Shown here: piece by piece, positions 35,242-44,056 of the stretch
Layout: each line of letters opens with the position of its first letter
Position numbering within the stretch: the stretch's first letter is position 1
From: Actinomyces oris
Lineage (GTDB): Bacteria; Actinomycetota; Actinomycetes; Actinomycetales; Actinomycetaceae
Reading direction: 5' to 3'
Assembly: GCF_001937445.1 (NCBI RefSeq)
Contig: NZ_MSKS01000006.1
Coordinates: 1-64,000, forward strand
DNA length: 64,000 nt
The notes under the pieces: generated by a model
The model's database searches: none
Told to the model about the DNA's origin: nothing
What the model saw: only the letters and a program-made list of their open reading frames with translations
Position numbers and translations under genes: made by a program

Positions 35242-36747
35242 GTGACTCGTACTCCTGGACTTCGCGCCTGGGCGGCCCTGGGCGTCCTGACCCTGGCCGT
35301 GACCCTGCTGGCCATCGACTCCACGGTGCTGGCCCTGGCCATCCCCTCGCTGAGTGCGGACCTGAGCCCAACGGCCAGCCAGTTGCTGTGGATCGGTGAC
35401 ATCTACTCCTTCACCCTGGCCGGTTTGCTGGCCACCATGGGCAATGTCGCCGACCGCATCGGTCGGCGCCGCCTCCTGCTCATCGGGACGCTCGGCTTCG
35501 GAGCGGCCAGTATCATGGCGGCCTTCGCGCCCAGCGCGGGAGCCCTCATCGCCGCTCGAGCCCTTCTGGGCGTCGGAGGCGCCACGATCATGCCCTCCAC
35601 CCTGTCCCTCATCCGCAACATCTTCCCCGACGCCCGCCACCGCACCACCGCCATCGCCATCTGGTCGGCTGGCAGCTCGGGTGGCACTGCCCTGGGACCC
35701 CTGGTCGGTGGAGTCCTGCTCGAACGCTTCTGGTGGGGCAGCGTCTTCCTCATTAACGTTCCCGTCATGGCGGCCGTCATCGTCACGGGCCTGTGGGTCC
35801 TACCGGAGTCCAAGAACGACCAGGGAGCTCCGGTGGACCTGGTCTCCGCGGTCCTGTCGGTCCTGGCCATTGTGCCGATCACCTACGCCGTCAAGTCCTT
35901 CGCGCACGACGGCCTCACCGTCATTGCAGTGGCAGCACTGGCGGGCGGCCTGGCCGCCGGATGGCTGTTCATCAGGCGTCAGCGCACGCTGGCCACGCCG
36001 CTGATCGACGTCGAGCTCTTCAGACGACCCGCATTCACCTGGGCGATTGCGGCCACAGTCCTGGCGATCTTTGCGTTGGCCGGCCTGCTGTACTTCTTCT
36101 CCCAGTACCTCCAGCTCGTTCGGGGCTACTCCACGCTCCGAGCGGGCCTGACCGAGCTGCCCACATCGCTGGCCTCCCTCGTCGTCGTCGTGGTCGTCAC
36201 CGCGGTGGTGCGCCGGCTCGGCAATGGCCGGGCGCTCGGAAGCGGCCTGCTCATGGCCGCGGTGGGACTGATTGTGGTCGCGCTGGGGGAGTCCTACGGT
36301 GGAATCGTCGTGATCTGCGCCGGCCTGCTCATCATCGGCGCAGGCATCGGCCTGGCCTTCACGGTCTCCACCGGAGCAGTCCTGGGGGCGGTGCCGGCGG
36401 ACCGGGCAGGAGCGGCCTCGGCCATCTCCGAAACCGGTCTTGAGCTGGGCGTCGCCCTGGGCATCGCGATGCTCGGTACGATTCAGGATGTCGGCTACCG
36501 GCTGCTGCTCGGGCGGGTTCCCTCGGGACTTCCGGGGCGCGTGGCCGAGGCCGCCGAGCAGTCCCTGGCCACCCTGGCGGGTGCCATCGACCCGGGCGAC
36601 CCCGGGCAGGCCGAGCTGATGGTTCAGGCCCGAGAGGCGTTCACTCACGCCATGCAGGCCACGGCGATCATCGCCGCCGTCATCCTCCTGGGCGCGGGCG
36701 TCATGGCCGCACGTCATGTTCCGGCGACGAGTGAGGAGACTTCATGA
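35242..36747 (+). CDS. DHA2-family (14-TM) MFS multidrug efflux transporter
   Basis: A 501-residue transporter of the QacA/SmvA-like group. About 14 hydrophobic segments are visible. The first helix has the DHA2-type LLAIDSTVLALAIPSLSADL, the loop 2-3 motif is GNVADRIGRRRLLLIG, and motif C reads GTALGPLVGGVLL. It starts at GTG 35242, 7 bases after the operator. It probably exports cationic drugs or biocides and is controlled by the TetR gene that overlaps its stop. Confidence 0.88.
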   Translation: MTRTPGLRAWAALGVLTLAVTLLAIDSTVLALAIPSLSADLSPTASQLLWIGDIYSFTLAGLLATMGNVADRIGRRRLLLIGTLGFGAASIMAAFAPSAGALIAARALLGVGGATIMPSTLSLIRNIFPDARHRTTAIAIWSAGSSGGTALGPLVGGVLLERFWWGSVFLINVPVMAAVIVTGLWVLPESKNDQGAPVDLVSAVLSVLAIVPITYAVKSFAHDGLTVIAVAALAGGLAAGWLFIRRQRTLATPLIDVELFRRPAFTWAIAATVLAIFALAGLLYFFSQYLQLVRGYSTLRAGLTELPTSLASLVVVVVVTAVVRRLGNGRALGSGLLMAAVGLIVVALGESYGGIVVICAGLLIIGAGIGLAFTVSTGAVLGAVPADRAGAASAISETGLELGVALGIAMLGTIQDVGYRLLLGRVPSGLPGRVAEAAEQSLATLAGAIDPGDPGQAELMVQAREAFTHAMQATAIIAAVILLGAGVMAARHVPATSEETS

Positions 36748-37292
36748 GAACCTCGAAACGCGACCGCATCATCACTGGGGCGCTCGAGTTGGCCCACCGT
36801 GACGGCTTCGATGCCCTCACCTTCGACGCCCTGGCCGAGCACGTCGGACTGACCCGAGGCGGAGTGATCTACCACTTCCGCACCAAGACCGAGCTCTTGG
36901 AGGGTATCGCTGCGGCCTTCCAGGAGCGGTGGCGGGCTGCGGCGCTGGAAGCACTGGGCAAGCCGCTGGAGGAGGCGAGCCGGGCCGAGCGCATCGAGGC
37001 CCTGACGCGCTCCGTCCTCGACGGCGAGATCCTCCCTGGAGAGGTCAGTTTCATGCTCTCGGCCACGCCGGAGGCGGAGATGCTCAAGGAGACCTGGAAC
37101 ACGCTGCGCCGGGAGTGGCTGGGTGAGATCCGTGAGCTCAGTGCCATGCAACGCGTGGCGCTGCTGGCCGTGGACGGATGGTGGGCCAACCGCGCCTTCG
37201 ACACTGACAGGCAGGGCCCCGATGAGCCCGCCATCGCCGACCTCATCGTGTCCCTGGCTCGCGGTGAGGCCGGCGATGGCGGACGGCAGTGA
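36744..37292 (+). CDS. TetR-family repressor of the adjacent MFS gene
   Basis: A 182-residue TetR protein. The DNA-binding domain occupies residues 1-50 (LTFDALAEHVGLTRGGVIYHFRTKTELLEGI), and the C-terminal half is a TetR ligand domain ending VDGWWANRAFD. The ATG overlaps the MFS stop as ATGA. The inverted repeat at 35216-35234 is the likely binding site, giving negative feedback on the operon. Confidence 0.88.
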   Translation: MRTSKRDRIITGALELAHRDGFDALTFDALAEHVGLTRGGVIYHFRTKTELLEGIAAAFQERWRAAALEALGKPLEEASRAERIEALTRSVLDGEILPGEVSFMLSATPEAEMLKETWNTLRREWLGEIRELSAMQRVALLAVDGWWANRAFDTDRQGPDEPAIADLIVSLARGEAGDGGRQ

Positions 37293-37301
37293 CAGGCTCC
37301 T

Positions 37302-39044
37302 CTAGAAGCGGGGAATGTTACGCATGTTCGATGTCGCCATGCTCACGGCCTCACCCGCACCTCGATTAAGGACGATCTTGCTCATTGCTGTGGCGAAACC
37401 GATCAGCTGCTCACCCGTGATCTCTGGAGGAAGCGACAGAGCGTTGGGGTCGGTGATGACCTCGACCAGTGCTGGGCCATTGAAGTCGAAGGCCTTCTGA
37501 AAAGCTTTGCGCAAGTCTCGTGGATCGTCAACGCGTTCGGCATGGAAACCGATCGACTGTGCTACTCCGGCGTAGTTGACGTCGTGGACATCAGTGCCGA
37601 AGTCGGGCAGACCATTAACCAGCATCTCGAGCTTCACCATACCCAGGGTCGAGTTGTTGAAGACCACGACCTTGATCGGCAGGTTGTGCATACGGACGGT
37701 CACGAGTTCTCCCATGAGCATGGACAGGCCGCCGTCGCCGGACACGGATATCACCTGGCGATGGGGGTGGGAGACCTGTGCGCCGATGGCATGGGGGAGG
37801 GCGTTTGCCATGGATCCGTGCAGGAAGGAGCCGATGAGGCGGCGCGTACCCAGCGGGTCGATGTAGCGTGCGGTCCACACGTTGCACATTCCGGTGTCCG
37901 CAGTGAAGATCGCGTCCCTGGCGGCGACCTCGTTGAGCACGTGTGCGGCATACTCGGGGTGAATGGGTTTGATCCTGTCCGCCTTGCGCGTATAGGCGCC
38001 AATGGGTGCCTTCATGATCTTGGCATGCTTCTTGAGCTGAGCCTTGAGAAAAGCGTCGGAGCGGCGTTTCTTAATATGCGGAATGAGAGCCTCGATGAAC
38101 GGGATGACGTCTGAGTGAATCGGGTGAGAGACGTCGGTGCGCCGCCCCAGCTTCTCAGCGTGATTGTCCACCTGGACCGTCACGGTGTCCGGTAGGAACT
38201 GATCGTAAGGGAAGTCGGTTCCCAGTAGGAGCAGTACGTCGGCATCCTTCATGCCCTCGGCGGCGGCCCCGTATCCCAGGAGGCCCGTCATACCGACGTC
38301 GTAGGGATTGTCATACTGGATGAAGTCCTTGCCGCGCAGCGAATGACCGATTGGTGCTTTGAGCAGGTCGGCCAGTGCGATGACTTCGTCATGAGCGCCC
38401 TTGACGCCGGCACCGGCGAAGATCGCCACCTTCCGGGATTTGTTGAGTAAGGCGGACACCTCGGCCACGTCAGCAGGGTTGGGCGACAGGGTGGCTGGTC
38501 TGGCCTTGGAATACTCAGGGATGGCGGCAGTGGCCTTCTCATCGGAGACATCTCCCGGCAATGAGATCACGCTCACGCCGCTCAGGCTGACAGCGTGGCG
38601 GATTGCGGCGTTGACGACACGAGGGGCCTGCTTGGGGGTGGAGATGAGCTCCGAGTAGACCGAGCACTCGTTGAACAGGCGATCCGGGTGGGTCTCCTGG
38701 AAGTAGGACTGGCCAATCTGAACGCTGGGGATATGCGAGGCGATCGCCAGCACCGGGGCACCCGAGCGCTGTGCGTCGTACAGGCCGTTAATCAGGTGAA
38801 GGTTGCCCGGACCGCAGGAGCCGGCGCACACGGAGAGCTCGCCGGTCAGCTGCGCCTCTGCTGCAGCAGCGAAGGCAGCGGCCTCCTCATGGCGTACATG
38901 GACCCAGTCGATCCCACCCTTGGCGGAACCGCCAGTCTTACGGACGGCGTTGACGATCGGATTGAGGGAGTCCCCTACGATGCCGTATATCCTGTGGACA
39001 CCGGCATCGACAAGCTGGGCCACGAGCTGTTCTGCGACATTCAT
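37302..39044 (-). CDS. poxB: Pyruvate oxidase / pyruvate:quinone oxidoreductase (PoxB type)
   Basis: A 580-residue ThDP- and FAD-dependent enzyme converting pyruvate to acetate and CO2 with electrons to quinone (or to O2 with acetyl phosphate in the SpxB branch). The N-terminal ThDP half has the catalytic Glu in HVRHEEAAAFAAAA and GSCGPGNLHLINGLYDA, the middle domain binds FAD, and the C-terminal half carries SVSGDGGLSMLMGELVTVRMHNLPIKVVVFNN. Length and sequence favour the quinone-linked PoxB/Pqo group. The ATG at 39044 begins MNVAEQLVAQLV; a start 13 codons upstream adds a basic tail without support. Confidence 0.9.
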   Translation of the reverse strand: MNVAEQLVAQLVDAGVHRIYGIVGDSLNPIVNAVRKTGGSAKGGIDWVHVRHEEAAAFAAAAEAQLTGELSVCAGSCGPGNLHLINGLYDAQRSGAPVLAIASHIPSVQIGQSYFQETHPDRLFNECSVYSELISTPKQAPRVVNAAIRHAVSLSGVSVISLPGDVSDEKATAAIPEYSKARPATLSPNPADVAEVSALLNKSRKVAIFAGAGVKGAHDEVIALADLLKAPIGHSLRGKDFIQYDNPYDVGMTGLLGYGAAAEGMKDADVLLLLGTDFPYDQFLPDTVTVQVDNHAEKLGRRTDVSHPIHSDVIPFIEALIPHIKKRRSDAFLKAQLKKHAKIMKAPIGAYTRKADRIKPIHPEYAAHVLNEVAARDAIFTADTGMCNVWTARYIDPLGTRRLIGSFLHGSMANALPHAIGAQVSHPHRQVISVSGDGGLSMLMGELVTVRMHNLPIKVVVFNNSTLGMVKLEMLVNGLPDFGTDVHDVNYAGVAQSIGFHAERVDDPRDLRKAFQKAFDFNGPALVEVITDPNALSLPPEITGEQLIGFATAMSKIVLNRGAGEAVSMATSNMRNIPRF

Positions 39045-39168
39045 GCGTCTCTTCCTGGAGATCCTGGATTCGAGTGACCCCATCAGGCTACGCCCAGTGC
39101 GACCATAGTCCTAGAATTGATGGCCTGTTGTGAACGAGAAGACCATCAGTGCATGGCACGATGGGCCC

Positions 39169-41220
39169 ATGAGCGAGACCACTGACGGCACTGACCTTCC
39201 GGAGTCGAACGTCTTCGCCAAGCCGTGGCCGCTCGACCTCGGCCTGCCCGGCTTCACGGCCGTGGACCACGCCGACATCGAACCGGCCATCCGTGCCGGG
39301 ATGGCTGCTGAGCGCCGGGAGTGGGAGGCGATCGCCACCAACGAGGACCAGCCCACGATCGCCAACACCGTCGATGCTTTGGAGCGATCCGGTGAGCTGC
39401 TGGAGCGGGCGCTGACGGTGCTGGACGCTCTGACCTCCGCCACCGACTGCCCGGACCTCGACGAGCTCGAGGAGGCCCTGGCCCCTGAGCAGGCGGCCCA
39501 CTCCGACGCCTATCACCTCGACTCCCGTCTTTACCGTCGCTTCAAGGTCCTCGATGAGATGGTGACCCAAGCCCCTGAGGGGCAGGCCGCGCGCGACGCC
39601 GACGGCACCGTCATCGACGCCGAGGCCGCCCGCCTCATCCGCCTGACCGTCGAGGAGTTCGAACGCAACGGCGTCGGCCTGGACGAGGCGGACACGCACA
39701 GGCTCAAGGAGATCAACGCCCGCGTCAACGCGCTCAAGACGCGCTTCTCCGTCCTGGTCACCGAGGCCATGCACGCCGCCGGGGTCACTAACGTCACGGT
39801 GCCGCCGGCCCTGGCCACCACCCGGCCCCACGGCGCCAGGCTCGCTCTGCTGGAGACGTCCGTGAGCCGAGGACTGGGGAAGCAGGACGCCCTCGGTGAC
39901 ACCCGCGGCATCGTTCTGGAGCTCGCCCGGCTGCGCGCCGAACGGGCCGCCCTCCTGGGCTTCCCGCACCACGCCGCCCTCGTGGCCGCGGAGTCGGCCG
40001 CTCGCACCACCGAGGCGGTCTCAGAGCTGCTCGGCCGACTCACTCCGCCGGCCATGGCCAACGCCCGCGCAGACGCGCGAGTCTATGCCGCCCGCATGGA
40101 CCTCGACCCGCAGACCCAGGCCGGTGAGACCTTCGGGCCCGCCGACTGGCCCCTCTACGAGGCCGCTGAGCGCAAGGAGCGCTTCGGCGTCGACGACGAG
40201 GTCCTGGCCCCCTACCTGGAGCTGTGGAACGTGGTCACCAAGGGCGTCTTCTACGCCGCCAACCGCCTCTACGGCATCACCTTCCACGAGCGCGAGGACC
40301 TGGCAGAGCACATGTACGCCCCGGGCGTGAAGGTCTGGGAGGTGCGCGACGGCGAGGACTCCCAGGCGCCGGTCCTGGGCCTGTTCGTCGGCGACTACTA
40401 CGCCCGGGCGGGCAAGTCCGGCGGTGCCTGGATGGACAGTCTCGTCACCGGCTCAACACTCACCGGCCGCAAACCAGTCGTCATTAACTGCTGCAATATC
40501 GAGCAGCCCACCTCCGGCCCGGCCCTGCTGACCTGGGACGAGGTCATCACCTGCTTCCATGAGTTCGGGCACGCTCTGCACGCCCTGCTCTCCCAGGCCC
40601 GTTACCCCTCGGCCTCCGGAACAGCCGTGCCCCGCGACGTCGTCGAGTTCCCCAGCCAACTCAACGAGAAGTGGGCGCTTCACCCCGAGGTGCTGGCCTC
40701 CTACGCGCGCCACGTGGACACTGGCGAGCCTCTCCCGCCTGAGCTCGCCGAGCAGCTGCGAGGCCAGGGCGCCTTCGGTCAGGGCTACGCCACCACCGAG
40801 TACCTGGGGGCGGCCCTGCTCGACCAGGCCTGGCACACCCTGCCCTCCGGCGAGGTCCCGACGCGCATTGATGAGGTGGAGGACTTCGAGCACCGGGCCC
40901 TGGCCCGGGCCGGAGTCGATGACGCGCTCGTGCCTCCCCGCTACCGCACCACCTACTTCTCCCACGTCTTCGCCGGGGGCTATAGCGCCGCCTACTACGC
41001 CTATATCTGGAGCGAGGTCATGGACGCCGATGCCGTCGAGTGGTTCACCACCGATGGTGCGATCGACGGCGACCTCGGCCTGAACCGCCAGGCCGGAGAG
41101 ATCTTCCGCCGCGAGTTCCTCTCCCGCGGCGACTGTCGAGACCCTCTGGTCTCCTACCGCGCCTTCACCGGACGCGACCCCGGCATCCTGCCTCTTCTTC
41201 GACGTCGCGGACTGGCCTGA
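39169..41220 (+). CDS. M3-family oligopeptidase (Dcp/OpdA-like)
   Basis: A 683-residue zinc metallopeptidase. The zinc motif HEFGHALH lies near residue 464, the third ligand Glu follows in the EFPSQLNEKWALHPEVL helix, and YSAAYYAYIWSEVMDADAV is the substrate-side block typical of peptidyl-dipeptidase Dcp. No signal peptide, so cytoplasmic degradation of oligopeptides is expected. The ATG at 39169 is used; an in-frame GTG at 39130, 12 bases beyond a TAGAAT -10 (39112-39117), is a real alternative that would add 13 residues. Confidence 0.92.
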   Translation: MSETTDGTDLPESNVFAKPWPLDLGLPGFTAVDHADIEPAIRAGMAAERREWEAIATNEDQPTIANTVDALERSGELLERALTVLDALTSATDCPDLDELEEALAPEQAAHSDAYHLDSRLYRRFKVLDEMVTQAPEGQAARDADGTVIDAEAARLIRLTVEEFERNGVGLDEADTHRLKEINARVNALKTRFSVLVTEAMHAAGVTNVTVPPALATTRPHGARLALLETSVSRGLGKQDALGDTRGIVLELARLRAERAALLGFPHHAALVAAESAARTTEAVSELLGRLTPPAMANARADARVYAARMDLDPQTQAGETFGPADWPLYEAAERKERFGVDDEVLAPYLELWNVVTKGVFYAANRLYGITFHEREDLAEHMYAPGVKVWEVRDGEDSQAPVLGLFVGDYYARAGKSGGAWMDSLVTGSTLTGRKPVVINCCNIEQPTSGPALLTWDEVITCFHEFGHALHALLSQARYPSASGTAVPRDVVEFPSQLNEKWALHPEVLASYARHVDTGEPLPPELAEQLRGQGAFGQGYATTEYLGAALLDQAWHTLPSGEVPTRIDEVEDFEHRALARAGVDDALVPPRYRTTYFSHVFAGGYSAAYYAYIWSEVMDADAVEWFTTDGAIDGDLGLNRQAGEIFRREFLSRGDCRDPLVSYRAFTGRDPGILPLLRRRGLA

Positions 41221-41269
41221 TGGACGCAGTTCGCATCTTCACCCTCTCATCACCGGAAGGAACATAAAT

Positions 41270-42370
41270 ATGGCTCGCGTCACCATCGTCGGCGGTGGAT
41301 ACGGTGGTATCACTGCTGCCAAAGCCCTCGACGACGTCGCCGAGGTCACCCTCGTGGAGCAGAAGGACACCTTCGTCAGCCACGCCGCGGCGCTGCGCGC
41401 GGCGGTCGACCGTGACTGGGCGGAGAAGATCTTCCTGCCCTATGACCGGCTCCTCACCAACGGGCGCGTCGTTCACGGAACGGTGCTGACGGTGCGAGGC
41501 ACCACCGTTGAGGTCTCCGGTCACGGACCGATCGAGGCCGACTACCTGGTGCTGGCCACCGGGACCGCCTACCCCTTCCCCGCCAAGCACATGGAGTCCT
41601 CCTCCGTCATCGCCAAGGCCCGTATTGAGCGCGTTCACGCCAACCTCGAGCAGTCCTCACGAGTGCTCATCGTGGGTGCCGGCGCCGTCGGTATCGAGCT
41701 GGCCGGTGAGATCACCTCGGCTTTCCCGAAGGTCAAGGTGACCATGCTGGAGGCCGCCGACAGGATCCTGCCCGCCGGCGACTACAAGCCGGAGATTCGT
41801 GAGGCCATCTCCGACCAGCTCGCCCAGCGCGGGGTGGAGATCCTCACCGGTGACTCCCTCAGCTTCCTGCCCCCGGTCGATGTCGGCGTGCTCTCGCCCT
41901 TCCGGGTCACCACCCAGGGCGGGCGCCAGCTTGAGGCCGACATGTGGTTCCGCGCTTACGGCTCAGCGGCCGCCACCGGATTCCTCGGTGAGGACTACGA
42001 CGAGGTGCGCCACTACGACGGCACGATCCGCGTCGACGAGTACCTGCGCGTGGTGGACCACCCCGGTGTCTGGGCCATCGGAGACATCACCGACGTGCGT
42101 GAGTCCAAGCGTGCCGACGCCGCCCGTGCCCATGCCCGAGTCGTCGCCAGCAACATCGCCGACATCATCGCGGGCCGTGAGCCCTCCGCGACCTACACGC
42201 CCGGAACCGAGCGGATCATCCTGCCCCTGGGGCCCGACGGCGGTGCCTCCCAGATCCTGCATGACGGCGTGCGCGTGGTCGTCGGCCCTGAGGAGACCAG
42301 CAAGCTCAAGGGGGAGGACCTCTTCCTGGGCTTCATCCGTCAGGAGCTGGGAGTCGAGTCGGAGGCCTGA
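41270..42370 (+). CDS. NAD(P)/FAD-dependent oxidoreductase (AIF/NDH-2-like)
   Basis: A 366-residue two-Rossmann flavoprotein. FAD site TIVGGGYGGITAAKAL starts at residue 4, the NAD(P)H site VLIVGAGAVGIELAGEI is near residue 128, and the second FAD motif is VWAIGDITDV. The sequence resembles the AIF/FSP1-like branch of quinone-reducing type II NADH dehydrogenases more than disulfide reductases; there is no redox Cys pair. No long C-terminal membrane helix is seen. AAGGAAC precedes the ATG. Confidence 0.85.
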   Translation: MARVTIVGGGYGGITAAKALDDVAEVTLVEQKDTFVSHAAALRAAVDRDWAEKIFLPYDRLLTNGRVVHGTVLTVRGTTVEVSGHGPIEADYLVLATGTAYPFPAKHMESSSVIAKARIERVHANLEQSSRVLIVGAGAVGIELAGEITSAFPKVKVTMLEAADRILPAGDYKPEIREAISDQLAQRGVEILTGDSLSFLPPVDVGVLSPFRVTTQGGRQLEADMWFRAYGSAAATGFLGEDYDEVRHYDGTIRVDEYLRVVDHPGVWAIGDITDVRESKRADAARAHARVVASNIADIIAGREPSATYTPGTERIILPLGPDGGASQILHDGVRVVVGPEETSKLKGEDLFLGFIRQELGVESEA

Positions 42371-42439
42371 TCGGGTACGACTGGGCGCGACGCTGCTGGG
42401 CAACGCCGTCCGCCTGTGCGCTGCGCAGGGGATAGCCGG

Positions 42440-42445
42440 TAGTGT
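42440..42445 (+). promoter_or_regulatory. -10 of a probable leaderless promoter
   Basis: TAGTGT ends 7 bases before the ATG at 42453 with no Shine-Dalgarno between. Confidence 0.35.
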
Positions 42446-42452
42446 GTCCCAC

Positions 42453-42776
42453 ATGACGAACGATCCGCGGTCCGCGCTCAACCGACTCATTGCCGCCTTC
42501 GAGGCGCACCTGGATGCTGCCGCGACCGGTGACGAGCTCTCCCCGGCCGTGGTCGCGGCCGAGAACGCCCTCCAGGACGCCTTCTTCACCTACGACGACT
42601 CGCTGTTCACCGCTTACGGCATCGAGCTGCCCTTCGAGGCCTTCGACTCCGATGGCGACGATGAGGACGACGATGACGATGATGAGGACTACGACGACGG
42701 CGAGTACGACGAGGATGACGACGACTACGACGACAGCGATGATGACGATGATGAGGACTACGACGACGAGGACTGA
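42453..42776 (+). CDS. Small protein with extreme Asp/Glu-rich tail
   Basis: A 107-residue protein. Residues 1-65 form a helical domain (NRLIAAFEAHLDAAA ... ENALQDAFFTYDDSLFTAYGIELPFEAF). The last 40 residues are almost only Asp, Glu and Tyr. It resembles a small actinobacterial family often labelled primosomal protein without experimental basis. The start at ATG 42453 is supported by a -10 seven bases upstream and by the domain start. The tail may mimic nucleic acid or bind metal or basic proteins; that is inference. Followed by a strong terminator. Confidence 0.75.
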   Translation: MTNDPRSALNRLIAAFEAHLDAAATGDELSPAVVAAENALQDAFFTYDDSLFTAYGIELPFEAFDSDGDDEDDDDDDEDYDDGEYDEDDDDYDDSDDDDDEDYDDED

Positions 42777-42822
42777 CTGAGGTCCCTGACTGGACGGACG
42801 ACGTTCCTCAGCCCATCTCTCG

Positions 42823-42863
42823 GCGGTGGGGCCCACGCGAACTGCGTGGGTCCCACCGCTTTA
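42823..42863 (+). terminator. Hairpin terminator
   Basis: A 16-bp stem with one G-T pair (42823-42838 with 42844-42859) and a GAACT loop is followed by TTTA. It separates the acidic-protein gene from the siderophore operon. Confidence 0.85.
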
Positions 42864-42870
42864 GCATAGG

Positions 42871-42908
42871 TATGATACGCTTAAATACTGTAGGTAAGCC
42901 TTCCCTTA
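42871..42908 (+). promoter_or_regulatory. Siderophore-operon promoter with DtxR/IdeR-type iron box
   Basis: TATGAT (42871-42876) can serve as -10. The 19-mer GTAGGTAAGCCTTCCCTTA (42890-42908) matches the iron-box consensus TTAGGTAAGGCTTACCTAA at 15 of 19 positions and lies just downstream of the start of transcription. Iron-loaded repressor would block the uptake operon. Confidence 0.72.
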
Positions 42909-42964
42909 GTAATCGTGTGCTTGCGACCCGTACTCGGTTGTCGCCCACGAAGATAGGAATCCTG

Positions 42965-44056
42965 ATGCCCATGTCTCCGTCCCGCCGTCAGCTGCTCTCC
43001 GCGACCGCGGCCACAGCCGGTCTGCTGGCTCTGTCCGCCTGTGGTTCGAAGTCCTCGAGCTCGTCAGGCACCGGGGCCGGCGCCGCCTCTGCCGGATCGA
43101 GCGCAGAGGCGGTGACGTACCCGGTCACCGTGAAGCATGCCCAGGGGGAGACCACGATCAAGGCGGCGCCCCAGCGCGTTGTCGTTCTCGACTACGGTGT
43201 CCTGGACTCTATGGCTGCACTGGGGCTGGCCGACCTCGTCGTCGGCATCCCCAAGACCGGTGGCAACCTGCCCAAGTCCCTGTCCCAGTTCCAGGACGAT
43301 AAGTACAAGGATATGGGCGGCCTCAAGGAGCCCAAGCAGGAGGCCATCGCCGAGGTCGGGCCGGACCTGGTGATTGTGGCGAACCGGACCGCCAAGTCCT
43401 ATGAGGACTTCTCAAGCAAGTTCACCACCATCGACATGACTGTCAAGCCGCAGGGTGCGAGTGCGACGGCGGCCGCGAGCCCCGATCAGGGTGGCCAGGG
43501 CGGCAACGGAGACAAGGGCAAGAAGAACGAGCCCTCCGCGTCGATGACGGAGATCCTCACCAGCCACTCCACGATCCTCGGCTCGATCTTCGGCAAGAAG
43601 AGCGCGGCGCAGGCCAAGGTCAAGGAGTTCACCGATGCTGCCGCTCAGGTGGCCACGGAGGCCAAGAACGCAGGCAAGGGCCTGTGTCTTCTGACCACTG
43701 GCGGCAAAGTGAGTGCCTTCGGCAAGGGCTCCCGTTTTGACGTCATCTTTGACGAGTTCGGTGTCGCCCCTGCTGTTGAGAACATTGAGGCGGCGACCCA
43801 CGGCGAGGCCGTCTCCTTCGAGTTCATCGGGCAGGCCAACCCGGACGTCCTCTTCGTCCTGGACCGCGACGCCACCATCGGGCAGGAGGGTTCCTCGGCC
43901 AAGGAGATTCTCGACAACGAGCTGGTCACCGCCACCAATGCCTGGAAGAACAACAAGGTCTACTACCTTAACGGCCCCGACTGGTACCTCCTGGGCGCCG
44001 GTTTCGGAGTCAGTCTGCGCATGGCCAAGGAGATCAAGGGCGATTTGTCCGCATGA
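42965..44056 (+). CDS. Siderophore-binding lipoprotein of an ABC importer (YclQ/CeuE-like)
   Basis: A 363-residue secreted lipoprotein. The signal peptide has an N-terminal RRQ and a lipobox LALSAC at about residues 18-23, so it is anchored outside the membrane. The class III periplasmic-binding fold shows PQRVVVLDYGVLDSMAALGLADLVVGI, AEVGPDLVIVANR and NPDVLFVLDRD. A Gly/Gln/Lys-rich insert of about 35 residues (GQGGNGDKGKKNE) interrupts the first lobe near residue 170 and is not usual for the family. AGGAAT precedes ATG 42965; the frame extends upstream through the iron box and is rejected there. Confidence 0.9.
   Translation: MPMSPSRRQLLSATAATAGLLALSACGSKSSSSSGTGAGAASAGSSAEAVTYPVTVKHAQGETTIKAAPQRVVVLDYGVLDSMAALGLADLVVGIPKTGGNLPKSLSQFQDDKYKDMGGLKEPKQEAIAEVGPDLVIVANRTAKSYEDFSSKFTTIDMTVKPQGASATAAASPDQGGQGGNGDKGKKNEPSASMTEILTSHSTILGSIFGKKSAAQAKVKEFTDAAAQVATEAKNAGKGLCLLTTGGKVSAFGKGSRFDVIFDEFGVAPAVENIEAATHGEAVSFEFIGQANPDVLFVLDRDATIGQEGSSAKEILDNELVTATNAWKNNKVYYLNGPDWYLLGAGFGVSLRMAKEIKGDLSA

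Noticed and set aside
37316-37331. SOS-box-like TGTTACGCATGTTCGA
   Set aside because: It lies inside the 3' end of poxB, its left half is poor, and no gene start follows in a suitable position.
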